Positions 9,086 through 19,310 of a stretch of 64,000 bases of DNA are shown here, in pieces. Source of the stretch: Macrocystis pyrifera (lineage: Eukaryota > Sar > Phaeophyceae > Laminariales > Laminariaceae); assembly GCA_031763025.1 (NCBI GenBank), contig JASSKH010000005.1, positions 7,809,514 to 7,873,513 on the forward strand. The letters are read 5' to 3'. Position 1 is the stretch's first letter; every line of letters begins with the position of its first letter. The position numbers and the translations under genes were made by a program. Below the pieces are notes generated by a model, which saw nothing but the letters and a program-made list of their open reading frames with translations, was not told where the DNA came from and did not search any database.

Positions 9086-12000
9086 TGGAAACCCCGGGCC
9101 ACGCGTTTCATAACCCGAAACTCAGGGAATGCATGGAGAAGCTACCGCGACTCGTCGGGTGCGAGGCTGCGTATTACTTCCCCCAGGATATCGACGTTTG
9201 CCACGCACCTGAAGAAGGGGCGAGAAACCGAAATGAGAGCAGGGGCGGTGAGCTAGAAGATGGGGAGGGGGGGGGGGGGGGGGGGGGTGCGGCAGGAGGA
9301 GTATTCGATAGGCTGCAGGAAAATAAGGAGGGGCGACTTAAGGGCGCGGGTAACCTGGTGATTCACATCCGGTCCGGGGACATATTCGAACATTCCAATT
9401 TGACAGGCTACGGACAGGTGAGAGAGAGCTGCTGGAATATGCTGTCTTCCTTTTGTTATGCGGGGAAAATCTCGAAGACGAGCGAAGGGGGGGGGGGGGC
9501 GGAGGCAACGAGGTCCAACCTTGATTTATGGGTTTTTGCCAAAATCAGGTATACCTGGTCACTTTCGTGCCAAAAACAGCTACATACTGAAATCAAGTAC
9601 AAAACACACACCAGGAGCCCTGCTATTGGCCAAGCTGACATTGTAACTGATTTTGGCACGAAAAGGCCAAGGTACACCTGATTTTTTCCACTCTGTCTAG
9701 CTTTCAACTGATTTTGGCCAACTTTGAACCAATCAGAGAGGCCATACGTACACTGTGTTTTCTCTCCGTATGCGTCTGCCCTCCCTCGGTTGAAATTCTT
9801 CTGTATTGGCGTATAAACTCTGTACTCGTACGTCGTACGTAAAAACACGTATATACATGCATACATGCGTACGCTGGTTTCACTTTTTCTCCTTTGGGGT
9901 GTGCGATGTGCTTCAGGTAGTTGTTGTGTGTACTCTGTTGTTTTCTATGTTCACAGCAGTCTTTACAGCGCCATGGACACTCGGCGTTTCGTCTGCACCA
10001 CCCCGCGTCGAGGTGGTCTCAGGTTTGGTACGGCAAAATAATTTCGTGCCGAGCAGGCGGTTCCGCGAGGACGGTCTGGAAGCTTTAAAGCTGTCAACCG
10101 GGGGGGGGCGCCAGAGTAAATACTCTTTGCGCCCCCGCCGTGGCGAAACAAACGAAGCATATTAATAGGGACTCTTTGCAGGTCCAAGCGGAGCCCGTGG
10201 TACCTGCACCCTGAAGACAACAAAACAATTCAGATTTTGGAGGTCATGTGGCACACTTGATGCTTTAGGCGCCCTCTTTTTTTTTCCGGATTGTCATGGA
10301 CATAACACCGCTCGTGGCGCGCGTTTTTTACTTGGTTTTAGCATGTACCTGATTTTTGGCTCAAACGGATCAGGTATATCTGATTTTGGCAGTTGCCCTT
10401 AATTTATTAACACCGTGCGCGTGGTGTGCTTTCCTTCAGAATGCTGCATTCTACACCCAGTAACGGGGCCATAACTTGACCCCTTTAAGTATGCCAGTGG
10501 TTGTGGGAGGAAAATACTTGGAATTAGAGTGGGTATATTTTAGCAGTAGTGGTCAAGGGGTTGAAGTACGGTTCTTGTTGTCGCATACAAGCAGATTTAA
10601 GACAGAGATGCTTGTATGAACACTGCAGCGCCGTCTTTTTGGTTCTCATCACCTTAAAATGCAGATTTTTACCTTGCCGCCGGCCCCGAAACGATGAAGT
10701 CAAGGTAGAAATGTTGAGTTTTTTTTAAATTATTTACGCCACGCATCGCGCGCTTCAGATATATGAGTCGTGAAGCGAGTGATGGAACGGATCTCCCAGC
10801 AGAAACTCTATATACTCACCCCCCGACATATTACATGCTTGTGAAAATCTGCACACGTACCCACACCCTGTATGTAAACTATATGCCGCACGTTGGATGT
10901 TGATGAGAAAACGTGCTGTAAAGCTATGCCGCAATTTAAAATGTCGACACGACAACGTTCGTGCGACCGATACTGGCGTCAATTCCCGCCATTTTTTCAG
11001 GACACAGCACTTTAGCCAATACCGGTCGTGGCGCACTCACTGCTTTCGATGGAGAGTGACAGGTCGCACCAGGACACACCCACGCAGTTGGTGGTTACGC
11101 CGCCTCATATGTGCGCTTGTGATGATCCAGACGGACCGCCTGCTACTCCAAATTCCTCCGCCTTACTGGACCAGCCAGCCGCTGACAAACGTTGTTGGTG
11201 GTTCTTCTTCTTCTCATATGAACTCGTCGCCGAAATCGATTATGTGGTCACAAGACAGACTCTAATAGCTTTCGAGGGGAAGAATACCCCGGGAAAAATT
11301 AGGACCAAAAATATCGAGCGTCGACTTTTTTTCTTCGGGTAGATTTTTGTCAGGGAGAGACCACGAAATATTTCGGGCCAGGTTTGGCCGGGCCGAGCCA
11401 AACGCGATACGCTTGAGGACGTAATTTTCAACGTGAGTGGGTGATCGGAACGAAGTGGATATAAAGTTGCGCCCTAAAGCAACAGGTTGCAACGTAATCG
11501 AACCCCAAGGTTCCGCGCAAGACATGCGAAGAGTCAACAATTGGCGTGGAAACTTCCGAATGGACAATGATCTTGTCATCAAAGGGTGTACTATAGCTAC
11601 ATGCGACAGGAGGGGAAGCCACACACAAATTGCTGAGCGATGGTATTGCGAGGAGGATGTGCGAGCATGTGTGCATGGACCGCGTGTATGATATCGACAT
11701 TCTTCGGCTCATTTTGTTTTTTTTGTCGTGTGCGCTGTTTGTGTGCTTGCTTGCTGTTGTTTTTTTCACGTTTCTCCGGGATGGTGGAGCAGCCACCGCT
11801 ACAGTTCTACACGCGGGTGATGCAAAACCAGGAGTGGGATCGCATAGACGTCGTGACGTATGCAGATCGCCCGGAGAGTCTCAACCCCGTCGTTGCCTCC
11901 CTGCAGGCCCAAAAAGCGGAGGGAGAGCTTATGGACAACTTCCATATTCACACGGTACGTCGTTCTGAGCGAACACAAGTTTTTTCCCTGTGGTGGGAGT

Positions 12001-15000
12001 GCGACCACAGCTATTACGGGGGACCATAGTAAATAGGACCTACGGCACACACAAAAACCTATATATTTACCTATTTCTACTAACAATATTTGGTCATATT
12101 TACTATGGCCCCCCGTAATACTATACTGGTACACATTAACCCCTTTTGGGAGACCCGTGCGAGACCACCAAATAAATGACAAATGCCGAGTTTCTCGACC
12201 TTTGTAGGAACAGCGTGGCAGCCGTACGAATGTCGCTGTGTTTTTTTTTTTGCTTTTGTTTTTTGGTATCCTCCGGCGGATTGGTAAACATCAGGGTGGT
12301 GTTCGGAAACGATATTTCAGACGGAACTCAGACGGAACGGTACTGCCTTCGGCGGTGGTTTTCCTGACAGTAGACGGTATTTCGCTATTTGACGGTAACC
12401 AATTTGACGGAAACGGAAAATCCAAAATATGCCGGTAATATCTCGGCGGTAATAGGACACGACGGTTATTTCGTTGGTGGTAGACGGTATTTCGTTTTTT
12501 TACGGTAACCAATTTGACGGAAATGGGACATCCAAAATATGCCGGTAATATCTCGGCGGTAATAGGACACGACGGTAATTTCGTTGACGGTAGACGCTAC
12601 TTCGTTTCTCGGCGGTAAAGCCCTTGGCGGAAAACGGAAACACCAAATTCGCCGGTATTTGGCATTTGCTGGATATGTGCGTGCCTCGCAAGCGCTCTCT
12701 TTCTCTTTTCATCACATCGAAATTGAGCAGTCTCATGCAAACAACAAACAACAAACACCTGAGAAAATAGAAAAATAGAAAATCAGGGGATAGGCCCGAC
12801 CGAGCCTCGTCTAACCCCCCCCCCCCCCTTCATCTGCCATTTTTCATTTTAAACCTAAACTATCATGAGTTGTCCCCGCCTCACCCACAAGACCTGCTCG
12901 CCTACACGATGCCAACAACTGATGAATGTGAATCGTCGGAGGACCTTAGCGACTCGTGATCTCGCTTGGATGGTAACAAGTCGTGGCATCTAGGAAATCT
13001 CAACCAGTGTTGCCGGAACTTTTCTGGCGGTGTCTAGAGTTGACGGTATTTATTTGCCGGTAGACGGTAATAGTGAATGTGACGGATATTTATTGCCGGT
13101 AGACGGTAATAGTGAACCTTGACGGAATATTTTTGACGGTGATGCAATACAACGGCTGTTTGCTGACGGTAGACGGTATTTCGTTTTTCGGCGGTACTGC
13201 CCTTGGCGGTAGACGGTAACACGAAATGTGCCGGAAAACCGCCGGAATTCCGGGACCGTCCACCAGGGCGGTAAAACAACGACGGGAAAATTTCCGAACA
13301 CCACCCTGGTAAAAATAAAGCTTAAGCTCACCACACTTCCGCGTTCCAATTTCGTGTCGTGTGTCAATCTAGCCCATAACTCTCGTTGCAACATCATAAC
13401 AGGCTGCTGTTACCACTGGAGTTTGGGCACGTTGACCCGACCTGACCCCTGAGAGGAGCAGGTGCGGTGGAGATAAGTCACCCGGGAGAGTCATCTCTTC
13501 CGGGTAGTGTAGGACTTGCGCGAGCTTACCCACTCCCAAAAACGGAGACTATGAGGCCTTCCCGCCGGACTTGGTCCAGCTACGGTCCACCCTACCCGTT
13601 GGGGCGTTGGTCCTCAGGTGGCCGTGCTCTGTCTGTGTGCATGTCGCACAGCTAGCTCCTTGCGGCCCATCTCGGACGCATCTTCTCTTTCACGCCGGCA
13701 ACCGGGCTGCTTTTCGTATGGCCGATGCTGTAGTGGTCGCTTTATTTGGACTTTGCCCCCCCCTGTGAATCGCCAAAGGTGTTAGTTAGCATGGTAGCGG
13801 AGCGGGGTTAGTATGGTCAATCTCAGCATTCATGCACGTGGACGCGATCGATCTGCACTTTTTTACACGGATATGACGGTCAGTTTGCAGGTGTCACTGC
13901 AGTACCAGTGGAATTGCGCAGCGGTAGACAGCGTCCATGTCTGCGCAACGAACCTGAGCGACGCGATATCAGCCAAACGCATTATATCCCGTTTTGAGCC
14001 TATGAGTAAAATTTATCTTCGGTAGAATGTTACTGTACCTGGTATGAAACATCGATAAAACGAAAAGAATACGGGTCAGCTGTGTTCGCATTTACAGAGC
14101 TACTAAATACCCGTAAAAGAACACCATGGGCAAAACCCATGTGGATTTATCGGCGGTCGATCGTGTGTGGGACAACATCAGCGAAGGCAACCCTTTGGAA
14201 ACATTCAGCCAAGCCGACGAAGAGGGCAGTGTGAACAACATTGGTCCACTTTCATCAATAGTGTCGGGCCTCTCTACCCAGATGCGACGTCGGAAAACAC
14301 AGATATGTATCGTTGTTTTCTTCTTGTCCTGCGTGTGCTCCAAATTCAGCAAAGGAGTCGACACCAAACACCAGCACTATCTTGCAGCATTATCGTCAAA
14401 GAAACAGGAGTTTTTTCATCCTGATATTTCCAAGGCTTTCTGCGGCCTAGTATGGCCCCCGTAAGAGGTTATCAGAGACAACCTTGACTGTGATGGCGCT
14501 TACGCACGTATATAAACCGTGCTTACCGTTTGTGATTGGATCTTGGTACATGTGTCAGATGTTCTTTAGTTGTCGAAATGCCCTTCGACCTTACTACTTG
14601 TGGGATCCAGGTATACCGACCTGTCATAATATATAGTAAGGGGAGGGGTGGTCTAATTAAATTAATTTGTCAAAGGGGGGATGGTAGTATAGCTGTCGGT
14701 ATGAACTCGCGCAGCAGGACATTATATAACTGTCGTAAACTTGTGTGCGTTGCTGGATGGCAGAATTTCGTAGTCGTCGTCGTGTTTGTCTTGTCGACAC
14801 TGCAAAACACGTTTCGCTATAAAAACAGTTGTCGTTGTTGTTCGGTCACGAGACAGAAGGCTTTAATAAGCACCACTATTAATATTGATTCTGTCGTATT
14901 GATATGGCTGTTTTACCGCACACAAGAGAGAAGACGTCCGTATCAGAGATCAGGCTCAGATACGTTACTGCTGTGTCGTCTGCGAGTAGTATGAAGTACT

Positions 15001-18000
15001 CGTACAGTAGTACCACACAGCAACATCATTACTTCTGTATACTGCTACTACACAGATGTGCGTACAGCACTGGTATGATATCGTTCTGGAGTCTGGAGCC
15101 GACCTCGAGTGGGAAAAAAAAACACCAGGAACAACAGCGGGATGCTGCTGTTGCTTCAGCTGGAGCTAGCTGTGCTCCCGACGGGGTGTTTGGGTCGAGG
15201 CTGCCGAGATGTGGCTATTTCGACATGGCGCAGCAATCGTACAGCAAACAGTACACTATTATTAACAGGACGGAGCCCAGACACGCAATCCGGTGGTTCT
15301 CATTTGCGGCTCTGGGCGCGAAGCGGCGGCGGCGCTTGTCGTTTGCTCGATAGCTGCCCCGTGCTTGCTCGTGTTTTTTTTGTTTTGATATTTCGGGGAC
15401 ACAAAATCCCATATTTTTCATAAAACGCATCACCGTATACTACCAAACGTCACGGCAGGGGTTCAAGCCTTTTTTTGGGCACCCTATTTTTTTGGCGTCG
15501 TCATAATTAGTATCTCGCATTCGCTCGTAATAATTCGTTCCCCTTTCTGACGGAAATGTATTAATTTAGTTAAATTCGTACTATCTCAACTCGTGAATTC
15601 ATTAATTTCACCCATATCTGTTCATTGATGTATCTGGGATTTCATTCATACTACTGTAGTTCAAGGCATTAACTAGTTTCCACCTATATAGGAGGCAGAC
15701 GATTTTTTTTTTCCAAGAACGATATTGCCAACCGTCTATTAATACAGGGTTATCGATCTGAATGAGGTACGAACGGTTTCATGATTCGAGCGCGATGTAC
15801 AGGCAGTCCTTGCCTTTTTCCGGTACTAAATGTGGATCATGCCAAAACTTGGCAGCGCAGCACCGGTTTTCTCTGTGTGCGACCGATTCGGCTATAATAA
15901 TAGCCATTTGTTTTGGCCACTTTTCGTTTATGAAGCCCCGAAAAGCCAAAAGGATTGACGCATTATCCCGATACGTTTATGTATACGTACACTGTTACTG
16001 TTAGGGGTGGTATTTTGTATTTTTGTAGGCAAAAAAAGTGGTTTTTGGCCGTTATTAGTTTGAAATAATTCATCATCGATAAATCAATCAAAACGTAGCG
16101 GAATGTCACACACATCACCAAAATAGGCTGAATAGTTCAACGGGAGTCGCACTGCTGCTGCTGGTGTCTGCTGCTGCTGCTGCTGCCCTGAAGCAGCAGC
16201 AGCAAGCGCGCTGTACACGCGGCCTCAACATGGCGATCGCGGAACCTGCGGACGAGATGCCATCAGCACCGAGCCCTCAACAACCGTCCTCCTCGCGAAA
16301 CTTCCAATTTCTGATGCACGACTTCTTCTTCAGGCGAGCGCATCCTCTCGGTGCGCTGACTCTCGTAAGGAACGCTGCCCATACCGCTAGCCTTAAGGAA
16401 GCCAAGCTTTTGCTGCTTCAGGTTAGAGACCTGCTTGCGCAAGGCTTCCAGATCCGTCTTGGATGCGGCCGCCTCCTCAGCTACCTTAAACCGACGCTGC
16501 CGCTCTGTCCGCAGAGCCAACTCCGCCTGTCGCCTGTCCTCTTCCGCCTTCAGCTTGACAACTTCAGCGGCAAGCCTAAGCTCTTTCTCCGAAGACACCC
16601 TCGCCTCCATCTCAGATTTTTTTTTTGTCGCATCACGGCTCTTCAATTCGGCATCGGCTTCTCGTGCAACGCATCTGTCCCGCTCTAGCAACGCTCTGTC
16701 CCGACATGCTTCGGACGCCTTGAGGCCGCCGCGTCGCAACGCATCCTCGTGGACAGCACGCCCCCCTCGCTCGTTGGATGGTGTCGCCTCCGGTCCTCTC
16801 CTCGTAAGCGCGTGCAACTCGTTTCGCGGCTGCTTTTCTTGCCCGTGGCCCATGCGAAACTTTTCCCTTGCGTTTATTGCCCATATTACCCTATTATTAA
16901 AGACCTAGCCCTCCGCTCCAACGTAGTGAAATATAGCAGGGTTTGTTTTACTAGATGGTACATAACCCAGTCATCCTGGTGGCAAGGTTTTTTTTTTTTT
17001 TCACCTATGATGTCGAGATTTGTCTACATTACTTCGAAATATACCTTAAAAAGCCAGTTTTTCGGCGATTTCACCTTGGTTTGTTTTTCAATGTGAAGTT
17101 AAACCTTTGCACCATTGAGGCGTATTAGGTCTGGAGACGTACACGAACTTTCAGTTCAACATTCACTCGCGATCTCCCGCGCTATGCTCCTGAATAATAC
17201 GGAATTTTATACACCGGAATCAAGTAATTCTACGGTGGGTGGAGGCGTCGGCTTTTGGCGGGGATGTTTTGTTTTTGCTGGTCGATGTGGCTGTTTTTTG
17301 TGGTCGATAAGCACAAATTAGCACCCCTAACTGCTGTTACCGTATTTAGGGGTACACAACAACCAAAGACAAACCCACACCACAATCCCGAAAAAGGGTC
17401 AAAATTTAAAATCTACCAGTGTGGTGTGATTTCTGGGCAAAATTGCGAAAAGCAACTTTTTTATCTACAGCAGTAGAGTTTTTTAACCTGGTTCCAGTAA
17501 ACCCCCCTGTATGGGTCTCGAAAATGAGTAGTGGGATGTGGAGTGTCGGTTTATGCTTTTTTCACGTGCGCATCCCTGGCGTGTTCGTCCGATTTTTTCC
17601 CTCGGAAACCTTCACTGCAGTTTGCTCACCTCAACAATGCCAACCCCTTTCTGCCCCTTTGGAACAGAACCGTACGATCGGCCAAGACCTGCAGACGATG
17701 CTGTGCGCTGATGGGCTGGCCTTGGCGCAGTCGACACTGAAGACCTTCGTCGGGTATCACTCCAGCGCCGTATGGGTCTTCGGCGCTTTGGGTTGCAACA
17801 AAACGCTGATGCAGCTTGCAGAAGCTCGGGCGAAAACCACGGTATGTTGTCATCCGTTTTGGGGGAAAGTTTGTTTGCTCCATGCGCCGTGCCACGTACT
17901 TGCCAGCCCGCTTCCCTCACACAAGACGGTGCTTGTTACCCGACACCCTAACCCAGAGCCTTGACTACATTTCGATTACTTTCCGCCTTACTGCACCTCA

Positions 18001-18345
18001 ACAATAGGTGTCTCCGCAGCTATCCTCTACTTGCGTAATTGCTGTAGCCCTGTCGCTCTCCGATTTTCGCTGTTCGCTACACGCTGCGTAGTTAGCATTG
18101 TGTGACTCGTGCTGAAAGTGTCTGACTTCCACGTTCCTACTGAGATCCAACCTCCCCATACGTTTTTTCGCTAATGGATGGACACTGACGTCAATTTTCC
18201 TCTGGCGCAACAGGTGTACGGGGTTGCCAAGCTGAAGCGGTACAGCGTGTATGAAAGCTGGGAGAATACCCCGAAGCAACGAGACGAGATGCTGACATAC
18301 AACAGAATGAAGGGCCTCAAGCGGTGCCGTCTACATTACTGGTGA
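9086..18345 (+). CDS. Fucosyltransferase-like glycosyltransferase, 4 exons seen, 5' end incomplete
   Basis: Exons about 9086-9417, 11793-11954, 17668-17841 and 18214-18345 (stop TGA) join in phase 0 at GT/AG sites. Exon 1 encodes a candidate nucleotide-sugar motif, LVIHIRSGDIFE, then GYGQ; exon 2 continues PPLQFYTRVM. The HxRxGD core resembles motif I (HxRRxD) of alpha-1,2 and alpha-1,6 fucosyltransferases and NodZ, where it contacts GDP-fucose. Exon 3 reads DLQTMLCADGLALAQST, the acidic/Cys segment typical of the donor site in this fold. Exon 4 ends VYESWENTPKQRDEML. The product would act in the secretory pathway. Known relatives are longer at the N-terminus, so one or more 5' exons with the membrane anchor are missing. 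A Gly run from a poly-G tract (about 9260-9290) interrupts exon 1. Substrate specificity is not determinable. Confidence 0.75.
9541..9685. mobile_element. TIR element of 145 bp (MITE-2)
   Basis: Thirty-five-base inverted termini: AAAATCAGGTATACCTGG at 9541 and its near-complement (ending GGTACACCTGATTTT) at 9685. The inner part TTTCGTGCCAAAA is shared by both arms. It lies in intron 1 of the glycosyltransferase gene. Related short pieces (ACCTGATTTTTGGC, TCTGATTTTGG) occur at 10352-10400. Confidence 0.65.
9690..11780. other. Glycosyltransferase intron sequence, no further gene seen
   Basis: Part of a 2.4-kb intron. ORFs of up to about 120 codons occur on both strands, without domains. The MITE-2 fragments near 10.35 kb are the only repeats recognised. 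Confidence 0.45.
12014..12118. mobile_element. MITE-1 copy in the glycosyltransferase gene
   Basis: A 105-bp copy with both termini intact (TTACGGGGGACCATAGTAAA and its complement), only about 60 bp after the exon-2 donor. It is flanked by TA on each side (CTA|TTAC and GTAA|TAC), consistent with a TA target duplication. Confidence 0.75.
12250..13650 (-). repeat. SINE-like repeat, copy 1, split by a hAT-like insertion
   Basis: Sequence 12250-12291 plus 13309-13640 matches, in reverse complement, the uninterrupted copy at 29420-29723. Landmarks are TATCCTCCGGCGGATTGGTA, AAGCTTAAGCTCACCACACT, TGAGAGGAGCAGGTGCGGTG and CCTACCCGTTGGGGCG. The T-rich start corresponds to the poly-A tail of the other copy. 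Copy 1 also carries about 42 extra bases near 13380-13420. Confidence 0.65.
12292..13308. mobile_element. Non-autonomous hAT-like element, 1017 bp
   Basis: Inverted termini CAGGGTGGTGTTCGGAAA at 12292 and its exact complement ending at 13308, flanked by an 8-bp duplication (GTAAACAT at 12284, GTAAAAAT at 13309; one mismatch). An 8-bp duplication and CAGGG-type ends are hallmarks of hAT transposons. The interior is built of tandem and inverted sub-repeats of ACGGTAGACGGTATTTCG, including a roughly 120-bp direct duplication at about 12362-12600. There is no transposase. It sits in the large glycosyltransferase intron. Confidence 0.8.
13640..14125. other. No gene seen
   Basis: Intron sequence of the glycosyltransferase gene without recognisable coding or repeat signal. 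Confidence 0.4.
14126..14464 (+). CDS. Hypothetical small ORF in an intron (112 aa)
   Basis: Open frame starting MGKTHVDLSAVDRVWDNI, with an acidic, soluble-looking first half and a hydrophobic stretch (about residues 57-70, ICIVVFFLSCVC). It lies in the same direction as the surrounding glycosyltransferase gene, inside its 5.7-kb intron. Composition of the first 55 residues looks protein-like, but no family is recognised. It could be a passenger exon or chance. Confidence 0.25.
   Translation: MGKTHVDLSAVDRVWDNISEGNPLETFSQADEEGSVNNIGPLSSIVSGLSTQMRRRKTQICIVVFFLSCVCSKFSKGVDTKHQHYLAALSSKKQEFFHPDISKAFCGLVWPP
14465..16262. other. Intron sequence, no gene seen
   Basis: AT-rich intron. A short CTG/CAG hairpin sits near 16150-16205 (runs of CTGCTG then CAGCAG). 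No ORF shows support. Confidence 0.45.
16263..16853 (-). CDS. Predicted coiled-coil protein, antisense within an intron (196 aa)
   Basis: Uninterrupted frame of 196 codons starting MGHGQEKQPRNELHAL. Residues about 45-155 are almost entirely charged and Ala/Leu-rich (LRLAAEVVKLKAEEDRRQAE, then TDLEALRKQVSNLKQQKLGF), a strong coiled-coil pattern. The tail is basic and Ser/Gly-rich. No catalytic motif is present. It lies opposite to, and wholly within, the last long intron of the glycosyltransferase gene, with GC content above its surroundings. It could be an independent single-exon gene, a captured fragment or part of a decayed mobile element; family unknown. Confidence 0.5.
   Translation of the reverse strand: MGHGQEKQPRNELHALTRRGPEATPSNERGGRAVHEDALRRGGLKASEACRDRALLERDRCVAREADAELKSRDATKKKSEMEARVSSEKELRLAAEVVKLKAEEDRRQAELALRTERQRRFKVAEEAAASKTDLEALRKQVSNLKQQKLGFLKASGMGSVPYESQRTERMRSPEEEVVHQKLEVSRGGRLLRARC
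16860..17667. other. Intron sequence, no gene seen
   Basis: AT-rich end of the 5.7-kb intron leading to the acceptor TTTGGAACAG at 17667. Confidence 0.45.
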
Positions 18346-18744
18346 CGCTACGCTCTTGAGGAAAGCGCCACAGACGTCGAACGGAACAGGTTAGTCCTCC
18401 CCTCATATATATACCCTCCGCGATAAGCGCTTGCCCTCGGCAAGCGCGAGGGGGGAGGGGGGGGGGGGGGTTCTCTCCTGCAGCTTGAGCCTGGATTCAC
18501 CCCCAAGGAACGATGCGTTCGTTACAATGGTACAGGGTTGGAATAGTGACGGTGCATCGGACCCAACTAATTTATGACGTGCACACCTGGTACGAAGTAC
18601 GTTCCTGTGGCCTCGGTCTGTATGCGTGCGGAGGCAGAACGCCACCGTCGCGGAAGCCTGGCAAAACATTGCGTGGATAGAGGCGGCGCACACCCAGGGG
18701 TTAATCCACGACAGGCGGGAATTTGCTTGTTGGGAACCTTCCAC
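18346..18744. other. 3' flank of the glycosyltransferase gene
   Basis: Contains a G-rich tract of about 24 bases (18451-18471) after the stop codon. No clear gene is seen. Confidence 0.4.
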
Positions 18745-19010
18745 ACCTCAGAACAGATCATGATCTAGTAATAGATCATCTACTGGTGTAGTACTTCCCC
18801 ACTTGCGGTTGTGGGGGGTTCTGCAGGATCTGCCTTATAGGGCAGATCCAACCCAGGAAATATGTGCTACCGTAGATCATGCTGATTATACCGGTCCCGC
18901 CCGAGAACATCAGCTAGATCATACAAGACAGGGAACGGATCTGCCTTGAAAGATCTAGATCATGACTGGGAATCGATGATCTGTACATGATCTGTCCGAG
19001 GAGTGGAACC
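18745..19010 (+). repeat. GATC-rich foldback repeat, copy 1
   Basis: About 260 bp packed with GATC (ACAGATCATGATCTAG, AGATCTAGATCATG, GGATCTGCCTTATAGGGCAG). It begins CAGAACAGATCATG and ends CATGATCTGTCCGAG, which are inverted. The whole unit is present in reverse complement at 40060-40325, so it is a dispersed element. Confidence 0.65.
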
Positions 19011-19084
19011 GTAACATTCTAATGGTGAGATGCTTTGTTTTATTTTTACTGCAGGCTGGAACGGGGGACTTTTTCCTTCTTTGC

Positions 19085-19310
19085 ACGCAGAAAGAGAGGA
19101 GGGGGGGGGGGGGTTGTACTCGATAGGAGAGATGTACTCATCTCATGCATGGCCGTAGTCGTATGACCATAGACCCTCGCATCCCTACAATGCCGGGACG
19201 GAGCATGGCAGACATTGCTTGCACCAAGCGCTAAGCCCCGTGAAGTGTCCAGCGAGTCGCATGAAGGGTGAGCTGCATCCTAGAACCGCTCGTGAGGCGG
19301 ACTTGCATAG
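19085..19310. repeat. Poly-G-headed dispersed repeat, copy 1
   Basis: A run of G leads into GTACTC..ATGCATGGCCGTAGTCGTA, then ATCCCTACAATGCCGGGACG, GCAGACATTGCTTGCACCAA and GAGTCGCATGAAGGGTGAGC. Related copies lie at 48985, 52036, 52208 and 53732. This copy lacks the segment containing GGGTTTTCACCGACCAG. Confidence 0.65.
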
